Below, in pieces: positions 10,201 to 22,025 of a DNA stretch of 64,000 bases. Origin of the DNA: Henricia sp. BOLD:AAB3569 (taxonomy: Eukaryota; Echinodermata; Asteroidea; Spinulosida; Echinasteridae). The first letter of the stretch is position 1. Every line of letters starts with the position of its first letter. Under the pieces are notes generated by a model. The model saw only the letters and a list, made by a program, of their open reading frames with translations. It did no database searches and was not told where the DNA came from. Where the stretch lies: NCBI GenBank assembly GCA_037783545.1, contig JBBELK010000632.1, positions 1 through 64,000 of the forward strand, in the 5' to 3' direction. The position numbers and the translations under genes are program-made.

Positions 10201-11643
10201 AAAGTGTGTCCCAAATGCCGGCAAATTTAGAAATCAAGGAATTTTTCAACCAACTTCAAATTTTGCATGCTCCAAACTGTATATATTCCGCACTTGTCAT
10301 GCAAAAGTGACAGATTTTCGCTGGGAAATGACGGAGAAATTTCAGAGTTTAGGGAAAACGGAGCTCGGCTGCGTGGTTATTCCCCTAACCGTGGCTGTTG
10401 GGACACCCTGCGCATGCGCCGCGCTGGTGTACATTTGTACGGCCGTTGACTCACCCCAGATTGTGACGGGAATTAGGTCAAAGTGTGTCCCAAATGCCGG
10501 CAAATTTGGAAATCAAGGAATTTTCCAACCAACTTCAAATTTTGCATGCTCCAAACTGTATATATTCCGCACTTGTCATGCAAAATTGACAGATTTTCGC
10601 TGGGAAATGACGGAGAAATTTCAGAGTTTAGGGAAAACGGAGCTCGGCTGCGTGGTTTTTTCCATAACCGTGGCTGTTGGGACACCCTGCGCCGCGCTGG
10701 TGTACATTTGTACGGCCGTTGACTCACCCCAGATTGTGACGGGAATTAGGTCAAAGTGTGTCCCAAATGCCGGCAAATTTGGAAATCAAGGAATTTTCCA
10801 ACCAACTTCAAATTTTGCACGCTCCAAAATGTATATATTCCGCACTTGTCATGCAAAATTAACAGATTTTCGCTGGGAAATGACGGAGAAATTTCAGAGT
10901 TTAGGGAAAACGGAGCTCGGCTGCGTGGTTATTTCCCTAACCGTGGCTGTTGGGACACCATGCGCCGCGCTGGTGTACATTTGTACGGCCGTTGACTCAC
11001 CCCAGATTGTGACGGGAATTAGGTCAAAGTGTGTCCCAAATGCCGGCAAATTTAGAAATCAAGGAATTTTTCAACCAACTTCAAATTTTGCATGCTCCAA
11101 ACTGTATATATTCCGCACTTGTCATGCAAAAGTGACAGATTTTCGCTGGGAAATGACGGAGAAATTTCAGAGTTTAGGGAAAACGGAGCTCGGCTGCGTG
11201 GTTATTCCCCTAACCGTGGCTGTTGGGACACCCTGCGCATGCGCCGCGCTGGTGTACATTTGTACGGCCGTTGACTCACCCCAGATTGTGACGGGAATTA
11301 GGTCAAAGTGTGTCCCAAATGCCGGCAAATTTGGAAATCAAGGAATTTTCCAACCAACTTCAAATTTTGCATGCTCCAAACTGTATATATTCCGCACTTG
11401 TCATGCAAAATTGACAGATTTTCGCTGGGAAATGACGGAGAAATTTCAGAGTTTAGGGAAAACGGAGCTCGGCTGCGTGGTTTTTTCCATAACCGTGGCT
11501 GTTGGGACACCCTGCGCCGCGCTGGTGTACATTTGTACGGCCGTTGACTCACCCCAGATTGTGACGGGAATTAGGTCAAAGTGTGTCCCAAATGCCGGCA
11601 AATTTGGAAATCAAGGAATTTTCCAACCAACTTCAAATTTTGC
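7247..11643 (+). repeat. 4,398-bp tandem duplication, copy 1 (16 monomers)
   Basis: The order of B alleles from 7456 to 11581 is B2 (with GAGACATTT), B2, B1, B1, B2, B1. The same order, including the rare GAGACATTT, runs from 11854 to 15976. The offset is 4,398 bp, falling to 4,395 after the small indels in copy 2. Since 4,398 = 5 x 825 + 273, the exchange was out of register by one monomer. Breakpoints can be placed only between diagnostic sites, roughly 7247-7354 and 11644-11752. Confidence 0.8.
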
Positions 11644-11853
11644 ACGCTCCAAACTGTATATATTCCGCACTTGTCATGCAAAATTGACAGATTTTCGCTG
11701 GGAAATGACGGAGAAATTTCAGAGTTTAGGGAAAACGGAGCTCGGCTGCGTGGTTTTTTCCATAACCGTGGCTGTTGGGACACCCTGCGCCGCGCTGGTG
11801 TACATTTGTACGGCCGTTGACTCACCCCAGATTGTGACGGGAATTAGGTCAAA
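11581..11853 (+). repeat. Hybrid B/A monomer at the duplication junction
   Basis: The left part has the type-B1 marker GCACGCTCC (about 11643) and the right part has type-A markers GGTTTTTTCCATAACC (about 11752) and CACCCTGCG. It is the extra monomer that makes the local unit a four-mer. A single crossover between a B1 and an A monomer, between about 11650 and 11750, explains both this hybrid and the 4,398-bp duplication. Confidence 0.85.
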
Positions 11854-14800
11854 GTGTGTCCCAAATGCCGGCAAATTTGGAAATCAAGGAATTTTCCAAC
11901 AACTTCAAATTTTGCACGCTCCAAAATGTATATATTCCGCACTTGTCATGCAAAATTAACAGATTTTCGCTGGAAATGACGGAGACATTTCAGAGTTTAG
12001 GGGAAAACGGAGCTCGGCTGCGTGGTTATTTCCCTAACCGTGGCTGTTGGGACACCATGCGCCGCGCTGGTGTACATTTGTACGGCCGTTGACTCACCCC
12101 AGATTGTGACGGGAATTAGGTCAAAGTGTGTCCCAAATGCCGGCAAATTTAGAAATCAAGGAATTTTGCAACCAACTTCAAATTTTGCATGCTCCAAACT
12201 GTATATATTCCGCACTTGTCATGCAAAAGTGACAGATTTTCGCTGGGAAATGACGGAGAAATTTCAGAGTTTAGGGGAAAACGGAGCTCGGCTGCGTGGT
12301 TATTCCCCTAACCGTGGCTGTTGGGACACCCTGCGCATGCGCCGCGCTGGTGTACATTTGTACGGCCGTTGACTCACCCAGATTGTGACGGGAATTAGGT
12401 CAAAGTGTGTCCCAAATGCCGGCAAATTTGGAAATCAAGGAATTTTTCCAACCAACTTCAAATTTTGCATGCTCCAAACTGTATATATTCCGCACTTGTC
12501 ATGCAAAATTGACAGATTTTCGCTGGGAAATGACGGAGAAATTTCAGAGTTTAGGGAAAACGGAGCTCGGCTGCGTGGTTTTTTCCATAACCGTGGCTGT
12601 TGGGACACCTGCGCCGCGCTGGTGTACATTTGTACGGCCGTTGACTCACCCAGATTGTGACGGGAATTAGGTCAAAGTGTGTCCCAAATGCCGGCAAATT
12701 TGGAAATCAAGGAATTTTCAACCAACTTCAAATTTTGCACGCTCCAAAATGTATATATTCCGCACTTGTCATGCAAAATTAACAGATTTTCGCTGGGAAT
12801 GACGGAGAAATTTCAGAGTTTAGGGAAAACGGGAGCTCGGCTGCGTGGTTATTTCCCTAACCGTGGCTGTTGGGACACCATGCGCCGCGCTGGTGTACAT
12901 TTGTACGGCCGTTGACTCACCCCAGATTGTGACGGGAATTAGGTCAAAGTGTGTCCCAAATGCCGGCAAATTTAGAAATCAAGGAATTTTTCAACCAACT
13001 TCAAATTTTGCATGCTCCAAACTGTATATATTCCGCACTTGTCATGCAAAAGTGACAGATTTTCGCTGGGAAATGACGGAGAAATTTCAGAGTTTAGGGA
13101 AAACGGAGCTCGGCTGCGTGGTTATTCCCCTAACCGTGGCTGTTGGGACACCCTGCGCATGCGCCGCGCTGGTGTACATTTGTACGGCCGTTGACTCACC
13201 CCAGATTGTGACGGGAATTAGGTCAAAGTGTGTCCCAAATGCCGGCAAATTTGGAAATCAAGGAATTTTCCAACCAACTTCAAATTTTGCATGCTCCAAA
13301 CTGTATATATTCCGCACTTGTCATGCAAAATTGACAGATTTTCGCTGGGAAATGACGGAGAAATTTCAGAGTTTAGGGAAAACGGAGCTCGGCTGCGTGG
13401 TTTTTTCCATAACCGTGGCTGTTGGGACACCCTGCGCCGCGCTGGTGTACATTTGTACGGCCGTTGACTCACCCCAGATTGTGACGGGAATTAGGTCAAA
13501 GTGTGTCCCAAATGCCGGCAAATTTGGAAATCAAGGAATTTTCCAACCAACTTCAAATTTTGCACGCTCCAAACTGTATATATTCCGCACTTGTCATGCA
13601 AAATTGACAGATTTTCGCTGGGAAATGACGGAGAAATTTCAGAGTTTAGGGAAAACGGAGCTCGGCTGCGTGGTTATTTCCCTAACCGTGGCTGTTGGGA
13701 CACCATGCGCCGCGCTGGTGTACATTTGTACGGCCGTTGACTCACCCCAGATTGTGACGGGAATTAGGTCAAAGTGTGTCCCAAATGCCGGCAAATTTAG
13801 AAATCAAGGAATTTTTCAACCAACTTCAAATTTTGCATGCTCCAAACTGTATATATTCCGCACTTGTCATGCAAAAGTGACAGATTTTCGCTGGGAAATG
13901 ACGGAGAAATTTCAGAGTTTAGGGAAAACGGAGCTCGGCTGCGTGGTTATTCCCCTAACCGTGGCTGTTGGGACACCCTGCGCATGCGCCGCGCTGGTGT
14001 ACATTTGTACGGCCGTTGACTCACCCCAGATTGTGACGGGAATTAGGTCAAAGTGTGTCCCAAATGCCGGCAAATTTGGAAATCAAGGAATTTTCCAACC
14101 AACTTCAAATTTTGCATGCTCCAAACTGTATATATTCCGCACTTGTCATGCAAAATTGACAGATTTTCGCTGGGAAATGACGGAGAAATTTCAGAGTTTA
14201 GGGAAAACGGAGCTCGGCTGCGTGGTTTTTTCCATAACCGTGGCTGTTGGGACACCCTGCGCCGCGCTGGTGTACATTTGTACGGCCGTTGACTCACCCC
14301 AGATTGTGACGGGAATTAGGTCAAAGTGTGTCCCAAATGCCGGCAAATTTGGAAATCAAGGAATTTTCCAACCAACTTCAAATTTTGCACGCTCCAAACT
14401 GTATATATTCCGCACTTGTCATGCAAAATTGACAGATTTTCGCTGGGAAATGACGGAGAAATTTCAGAGTTTAGGGAAAACGGAGCTCGGCTGCGTGGTT
14501 ATTTCCCTAACCGTGGCTGTTGGGACACCATGCGCCGCGCTGGTGTACATTTGTACGGCCGTTGACTCACCCCAGATTGTGACGGGAATTAGGTCAAAGT
14601 GTGTCCCAAATGCCGGCAAATTTAGAAATCAAGGAATTTTTCAACCAACTTCAAATTTTGCATGCTCCAAACTGTATATATTCCGCACTTGTCATGCAAA
14701 AGTGACAGATTTTCGCTGGGAAATGACGGAGAAATTTCAGAGTTTAGGGAAAACGGAGCTCGGCTGCGTGGTTATTCCCCTAACCGTGGCTGTTGGGACA

Positions 14801-16085
14801 CCCTGCGCATGCGCCGCGCTGGTGTACATTTGTACGGCCGTTGACTCACCCCAGATTGTGACGGGAATTAGGTCAAAGTGTGTCCCAAATGCCGGCAAAT
14901 TTGGAAATCAAGGAATTTTCCAACCAACTTCAAATTTTGCATGCTCCAAACTGTATATATTCCGCACTTGTCATGCAAAATTGACAGATTTTCGCTGGGA
15001 AATGACGGAGAAATTTCAGAGTTTAGGGAAAACGGAGCTCGGCTGCGTGGTTTTTTCCATAACCGTGGCTGTTGGGACACCCTGCGCCGCGCTGGTGTAC
15101 ATTTGTACGGCCGTTGACTCACCCCAGATTGTGACGGGAATTAGGTCAAAGTGTGTCCCAAATGCCGGCAAATTTGGAAATCAAGGAATTTTCCAACCAA
15201 CTTCAAATTTTGCACGCTCCAAAATGTATATATTCCGCACTTGTCATGCAAAATTAACAGATTTTCGCTGGGAAATGACGGAGAAATTTCAGAGTTTAGG
15301 GAAAACGGAGCTCGGCTGCGTGGTTATTTCCCTAACCGTGGCTGTTGGGACACCATGCGCCGCGCTGGTGTACATTTGTACGGCCGTTGACTCACCCCAG
15401 ATTGTGACGGGAATTAGGTCAAAGTGTGTCCCAAATGCCGGCAAATTTAGAAATCAAGGAATTTTTCAACCAACTTCAAATTTTGCATGCTCCAAACTGT
15501 ATATATTCCGCACTTGTCATGCAAAAGTGACAGATTTTCGCTGGGAAATGACGGAGAAATTTCAGAGTTTAGGGAAAACGGAGCTCGGCTGCGTGGTTAT
15601 TCCCCTAACCGTGGCTGTTGGGACACCCTGCGCATGCGCCGCGCTGGTGTACATTTGTACGGCCGTTGACTCACCCCAGATTGTGACGGGAATTAGGTCA
15701 AAGTGTGTCCCAAATGCCGGCAAATTTGGAAATCAAGGAATTTTCCAACCAACTTCAAATTTTGCATGCTCCAAACTGTATATATTCCGCACTTGTCATG
15801 CAAAATTGACAGATTTTCGCTGGGAAATGACGGAGAAATTTCAGAGTTTAGGGAAAACGGAGCTCGGCTGCGTGGTTTTTTCCATAACCGTGGCTGTTGG
15901 GACACCCTGCGCCGCGCTGGTGTACATTTGTACGGCCGTTGACTCACCCCAGATTGTGACGGGAATTAGGTCAAAGTGTGTCCCAAATGCCGGCAAATTT
16001 GGAAATCAAGGAATTTTCCAACCAACTTCAAATTTTGCACGCTCCAAACTGTATATATTCCGCACTTGTCATGCAAAATTGACAG
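11752..16085 (+). repeat. 4,398-bp tandem duplication, copy 2
   Basis: Repeats the barcode of copy 1 (B2, B2, B1, B1, B2, B1 at 11854, 12679, 13501, 14326, 15151 and 15976). The first kilobase carries 11 single-base indels that copy 1 lacks; the rest is clean. The match ends before 16141, where the monomer keeps the type-B ATTTCCC while copy 1 switches to type A at 11752. Confidence 0.8.
11890..12835. other. Cluster of single-base indels, probable low-quality sequence
   Basis: In under 1 kb I count 11 one-base insertions or losses compared with neighbouring units, nearly all in short homopolymers or simple runs: near 11899, 11972, 12001, 12275, 12378, 12445, 12608, 12650, 12718, 12799 and 12831, plus one substitution at 12169. 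From 12840 to 54700 I find essentially one such indel (near 32083) apart from the 273/274/279 site. The abrupt onset and end point to a poorly polished assembly join rather than biology. Confidence 0.7.
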
Positions 16086-16800
16086 ATTTTCGCTGGGAAA
16101 TGACGGAGAAATTTCAGAGTTTAGGGAAAACGGAGCTCGGCTGCGTGGTTATTTCCCTAACCGTGGCTGTTGGGACACCATGCGCCGCGCTGGTGTACAT
16201 TTGTACGGCCGTTGACTCACCCCAGATTGTGACGGGAATTAGGTCAAAGTGTGTCCCAAATGCCGGCAAATTTAGAAATCAAGGAATTTTTCAACCAACT
16301 TCAAATTTTGCATGCTCCAAACTGTATATATTCCGCACTTGTCATGCAAAAGTGACAGATTTTCGCTGGGAAATGACGGAGAAATTTCAGAGTTTAGGGA
16401 AAACGGAGCTCGGCTGCGTGGTTATTCCCCTAACCGTGGCTGTTGGGACACCCTGCGCATGCGCCGCGCTGGTGTACATTTGTACGGCCGTTGACTCACC
16501 CCAGATTGTGACGGGAATTAGGTCAAAGTGTGTCCCAAATGCCGGCAAATTTGGAAATCAAGGAATTTTCCAACCAACTTCAAATTTTGCATGCTCCAAA
16601 CTGTATATATTCCGCACTTGTCATGCAAAATTGACAGATTTTCGCTGGGAAATGACGGAGAAATTTCAGAGTTTAGGGAAAACGGAGCTCGGCTGCGTGG
16701 TTTTTTCCATAACCGTGGCTGTTGGGACACCCTGCGCCGCGCTGGTGTACATTTGTACGGCCGTTGACTCACCCCAGATTGTGACGGGAATTAGGTCAAA

Positions 16801-17352
16801 GTGTGTCCCAAATGCCGGCAAATTTGGAAATCAAGGAATTTTCCAACCAACTTCAAATTTTGCACGCTCCAAACTGTATATATTCCGCACTTGTCATGCA
16901 AAATTGACAGATTTTCGCTGGGAAATGACGGAGAAATTTCAGAGTTTAGGGAAAACGGAGCTCGGCTGCGTGGTTATTCCCCTAACCGTGGCTGTTGGGA
17001 CACCCTGCGCCGCGCTGGTGTACATTTGTACGGCCGTTGACTCACCCCAGATTGTGACGGGAATTAGGTCAAAGTGTGTCCCAAATGCCGGCAAATTTGG
17101 AAATCAAGGAATTTTCCAACCAACTTCAAATTTTGCATGCTCCAAACTGTATATATTCCGCACTTGTCATGCAAAAGTGACAGATTTTCGCTGGGAAATG
17201 ACGGATAAATTTCAGAGTTTAGGGAAAACGGAGCTCGGCTGCGTGGTTATTCCCCTAACCGTGGCTGTTGGGACACCCTGCGCATGCGCCGCGCTGGTGT
17301 ACATTTGTACGGCCGTTGACTCACCCCAGATTGTGACTGGAATTAGGTCAAA
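16801..17352 (+). repeat. Transition monomers out of the 825-bp HOR
   Basis: The monomer at 16801 begins as type B1 (GCACGCTCC) but ends with the generic ATTCCCC and CACCCTGCG. The 279-bp monomer at 17074 keeps the type-C CAAAAGTGAC but has generic TTTGGAAATC and GGATAAATTT. Both look like recombinants between the 825-bp family and the neighbouring 8-mer family. Confidence 0.75.
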
Positions 17353-19549
17353 GTGTGTCCCAAATGCCGGCAAATTTGGAAATCAAGGAATTTTCCAACC
17401 AACTTCAAATTTTGCATGCTCCAAACTGTATATATTCCGCACTTGTCATGCAAAATTGACAGATTTTCGCTGGGAAATGACGGAGAAATTTCAGAGTTTA
17501 GGGAAAACGGAGCTCGACTGCGTGGTTATTCCCCTAACCGTGGCTGTTGGGACACCCTGCGCATGCGCTGGTGTACATTTCTACGGCCGTTGACTCACCC
17601 CAGATTGTGACGGGAATTAGGTCAAAGTGTGTCCCAAATGCCGGCAAATTTGGAAATCAAGGAATTTTCCAACCAACTTCAAATTTTGCCTGCTCCAAAC
17701 TGTATATATTCCGCACTTGTCATGCAAAATTGACAGATTTTCGCTGGGAAATGACGGAGAAATTTCAGAGTTTAGGGAAAACGGAGCTCGGCTGCGTGGT
17801 TATTCCCCTAACCGTGGCTGTTGGGACACCCTGCGCCGCGCTGGTGTACATTTGTACGGCCGTTGACTCACCCCAGATTGTGACGGGAATTAGGTCAAAG
17901 TGTGTCCCAAATGCCGGCAAATTTGGAAATCAAGGAATTTTCCAACCAACTTCAAATTTTGCATGCTCCAAACTGTATATATTCCGCACTTTTCATGCAA
18001 AATTGACAGATTTTCGCTGGGAAATGACGGAGAAATTTCAGAGTTTAGGGAAAACGGAGCTCGGCTGCGTGGTTATTCCCCTAACCGTGGCTGTTGGGAC
18101 ACCCTGCGCCGCGCTGGTGTACATTTGTACGGCCGTTGACTCACCCCAGATTGTGACGGGAATTAGGTCAAAGTGTGTCCCAAATGCCGGCAAATTTGGA
18201 AATCAAGGAATTTTCCAACCAACTTCAAGTTTTGCATGCTCCAAACTGTATATATTCCGCACTTGTCATGCAAAATTGACAGATTTTCGCTGGGAAATGA
18301 CGGAGAAATTTCAGAGTTTAGGGAAAACGGAGCTCGGCTGCGTGGTTATTCCCCTAACCGTGGCTGTTGGGACACCCTGCGCCGCGCTGGTGTACATTTG
18401 TACTGCCGTTGACTCACCCCAGATTGTGACGGGAATTAGGTCAAAGTGTGTCCCAAATGCCGGCAAATTTGGAAATTAAGGAATTTTCCAACCAACTTCA
18501 AATTTTGCATGCTCCAAACTGTATATATTCCGCACTTTTCATGCAAAATTGACAGATTTTCGCTGGGAAATGACGGAGAAATTTCAGAGTTTAGGGATAA
18601 CGGAGCTCGGCTGCGTGGTTATTCCCCTAACCGTGGCTGTTGGGACACCCTGCGCCGCGCTGGTGTACATTTGTACGGCCGTTGACTCACCCCAGATTGT
18701 GACGGGAATTAGGTCAAAGTGTGTCCCAAATGCCGGCAAATTTGGAAATCAAGGAATTTTCCAACCAACTTCAAATTTTACATGCTCCAAACTGTATATA
18801 TTCCGCACTTGTCATGCAAAATTGACAGATTTTCGCTGGGAAATGACGGAGAAATTTCAGAGTTTAGGGAAAACGGAGCTCGGCTGCGTGGTTATTCCCC
18901 TAACCGTGGCTGTTGGGACACCCTGCGCATGCGCCGCGCTGGTGTACATTTGTACGGCCGTTGACTCACCCCAGATTGTGACGGGAATTAGGTCAAAGTG
19001 TGTCCCAAATGCCGGCAAATTTGGAAATCAAGGAATTTTCCAACCAACTTCAAATTTTGCATGCTCCAAACTGTATATATTCCGCACTTGTCATGCAAAA
19101 TTGACAGATTTTCGCTGGGAAATGACGGAGAAATTTCAGAGTTTAGGGAAAACCGAGCTCGGCTACGTGGTTATTCCCCTAACCGTGGCTGTTGGGACAC
19201 CCTGCACCGCGCTGGTGTACATTTGTACGGCCGTTGACTCACCCCAGATTGTGACGGGAATTAGGTCAAAGTGTGTCCCAAATGCCGGCAAATTTGGAAA
19301 TCAAGGAATTTTCCAACCAACTTCAAATTTTGCATGCTCCAAACTGTATATATTCCGCACTTGTCATGCAAAAGTGACAGATTTTCGCTGGGAAATGACG
19401 GAGAAATTTCAGAGTTTAGGGAAAACGGAGCTCGGCTGCGTGGTTATTCCCCTAACCGTGGCTGTTGGGACACCCTGCGCATGCGCCGCGCTGGTGTACA
19501 TTTGTACGGCCGTTGACTCACCCCAGATTGTGACTGGAATTAGGTCAAA
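17353..19549 (+). repeat. 8-mer higher-order repeat, 2,197 bp, copy 1
   Basis: Eight monomers in order: 17353 (274 bp, TTGTGACTGG, TTTCTAC), 17627 (TTGCCTGC), 17900 (ACTTTTCATG), 18173 (TTGTACTGCC), 18446 (GGAAATTAAGG, ACTTTTCATG, GGGATAACGG), 18719 (TTTTACATGC, 279 bp), 18998 (GGCTACGTGG, CTGCACCG) and 19271 (CAAAAGTGAC, 279 bp). The lengths sum to 274 + 5 x 273 + 2 x 279 = 2,197 bp. Confidence 0.85.
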
Positions 19550-22025
19550 GTGTGTCCCAAATGCCGGCAAATTTGGAAATCAAGGAATTTTCAAACCAAC
19601 TTCAAATTTTGCATGCTCCAAACTGTATATATTCCGCACTTGTCATGCAAAATTGACAGATTTTCGCTGGGAAATGACGGAGAAATTTCAGAGTTTAGGG
19701 AAAACGGAGCTCGGCTGCGTGGTTATTCCCCTAACCGTGGCTGTTGGGACACCCTGCGCATGCGCTGGTGTACATTTCTACGGCCGTTGACTCACCCCAG
19801 ATTGTGACGGGAATTAGGTCAAAGTGTGTCCCAAATGCCGGCAAATTTGGAAATCAAGGAATTTTCCAACCAACTTCAAATTTTGCCTGCTCCAAACTGT
19901 ATATATTCCGCACTTGTCATGCAAAATTGACAGATTTTCGCTGAGAAATGACGGAGAAATTTCAGAGTTTAGGGAAAACGGAGCTCGGCTGCGTGGTTAT
20001 TCCCCTAACCGTGGCTGTTGGGACACCCTGCGCCGCGCTGGTGTACATTTGTACGGCCGTTGACTCACCCCAGATTGTGACGGGAATTAGGTCAAAGTGT
20101 GTCCCAAATGCCGGCAAATTTGGAAATCAAGGAATTTTCCAACCAACTTCAAATTTTGCATGCTCCAAACTGTATATATTCCGCACTTTTCATGCAAAAT
20201 TGACAGATTTTCGCTGGGAAATGACGGAGAAATTTCAGAGTTTAGGGAAAACGGAGCTCGGCTGCGTGGTTATTCCCCTAACCGTGGCTGTTGGGACACC
20301 CTGCGCCGCGCTGGTGTACATTTGTACGGCCGTTGACTCACCCCAGATTGTGACGGGAATTAGGTCAAAGTGTGTCCCAAATGCCGGCAAATTTGGAAAT
20401 CAAGGAATTTTCCAACCAACTTCAAATTTTGCATGCTCCAAACTGTATATATTCCGCACTTGTCATGCAAAATTGACAGATTTTCGCTAGGAAATGACGG
20501 AGAAATTTCAGAGTTTAGGGAAAACGGAGCTCGGCTGCGTGGTTATTCCCCTAACCGTGGCTGTTGGGACACCCTGCGCCGCGCTGGTGTACATTTGTAC
20601 TGCCGTTGACTCACCCCAGATTGTGACGGGAATTAGGTCAAAGTGTGTCCCAAATGCCGGCAAATTTGGAAATTAAGGAATTTTTCAACCAACTTCAAAT
20701 TTTGCATGCTCCAAACTGTATATATTCCGCACTTTTCATGCAAAATTGACAGATTTTCGCTGGGAAATGACGGAGAAATTTCAGAGTTTAGGGATAACGG
20801 AGCTCGGCTGCGTGGTTATTCCCCTAACCGTGGCTGTTGGGACACCCTGCGCCGCGCTGGTGTACATTTGTACGGCCGTTGACTCACCCCACATTGTGAC
20901 GGGAATTAGGTCAAAGTGTGTCCCAAATGCCGGCAAATTTGGAAATCAAGGAATTTTCCAACCAACTTCAAATTTTACATGCTCCAAACTGTATATATTC
21001 CGCACTTGTCATGCAAAATTGACAGATTTTCGCTGGGAAATGACGGAGAAATTTCAGAGTTTAGGGAAAACGGAGCTCGGCTGCGTGGTTATTCCCCTAA
21101 CCGTGGCTGTTGGGACACCCTGCGCATGCGCCGCGCTGGTGTACATTTGTACGGCCGTTGACTCACCCCAGATTGTGACGGGAATTAGGTCAAAGTGTGT
21201 CCCAAATGCCGGCAAATTTGGAAATCAAGGAATTTTCCAACCAACTTCAAATTTTGCACGCTCCAAACTGTATATATTCCGCACTTGTCATGCAAAATTG
21301 ACAAATTTTCGCTGGGAAATGACGGAGAAATTTCAGAGTTTAGGGAAAACGGAGCTCGGCTGCGTGGTTATTCCCCTAACCGTGGCTGTTGGGACACCCT
21401 GCGCCGCGCTGGTGTACATTTGTACGGCCGTTGACTCACCCCAGATTGTGACGGGAATTAGGTCAAAGTGTGTCCCAAATGCCGGCAAATTTGGAAATCA
21501 AGGAATTTTCCAACCAACTTCAAATTTTACATGCTCCAAACTGTATATATTCCGCACTTGTCATGCAAAATTGACAGATTTTCGCTGGGAAATGACGGAG
21601 AAATTTCAGAGTTTAGGGAAAACGGAGCTCGGCTGCGTGGTTATTCCCCTAACCGTGGCTGTTGGGACACCCTGCGCATGCGCCGCGCTGGTGTACATTC
21701 GTACGGCCGTTGACTCACCCCAGATTGTGACGGGAACTAGGTCAAAGTGTGTCCCAAATGCCGGCAAATTTTGAAATCAAGGAATTTTCCAACCAACTTT
21801 AAATTTTGCACGCTCCAAACTGTATATATTCCGCACTTGTCATGCAAAATTGACAAATTTTCGCTGGGAAATGACGGAGAAATTTCAGAGTTTAGGGAAA
21901 ACGGAGCTCGGCTGCGTGGTTATTCCCCTATCCGTGGCTGTTGGGACACCCTGCGCATGCGCCGCGCTGGTGTACATTTGTACGGCCGTTGACTCACCCC
22001 AGATTGTGACTGGAATTAGGTCAAA
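19550..22025 (+). repeat. 8-mer higher-order repeat, copy 2 with altered right half
   Basis: Monomers 19550-21194 repeat the copy-1 order at an offset of 2,197 bp. After that the unit diverges: 20916 and 21468 are TTTTACATGC 279-mers alternating with 21195 and 21747, which carry GCACGCTCC and TTGACAAATTTT; 21747 also has CCCTATCCG. The total is 2,476 bp, so one extra 279-bp monomer was gained relative to copy 1. Near 20488 CGCTAGG replaces CGCTGGG, a change seen again in a neighbouring monomer type at 26258. Confidence 0.8.

Larger units (their letters stand above)
6359..16800 (+). repeat. 825-bp trimer higher-order repeat, about 12 units
   Basis: Three monomer types alternate. Type A (273 bp) has GGTTTTTTCCATAACC. 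Type B (273 bp) has GCACGCTCC, GGTTATTTCCC and CACCATGCG. Type C (279 bp) has AAATTTAGAAATC, AATTTTTCAACC, CAAAAGTGAC and the GCGCATGCGC palindrome. A-type monomers start at 6359, 7183, 8008, 8833, 9658, 10483, 11308, 12406, 13228, 14053, 14878, 15703 and 16528, so the period is 825 bp except for one four-monomer unit at 11308 (1,098 bp), a single-base loss at 7024 and the indel-rich units at 12 kb. Type B has two alleles: B1 (AAACTG, TTGACAG) and B2 (AAAATG, TTAACAG). Confidence 0.95.
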
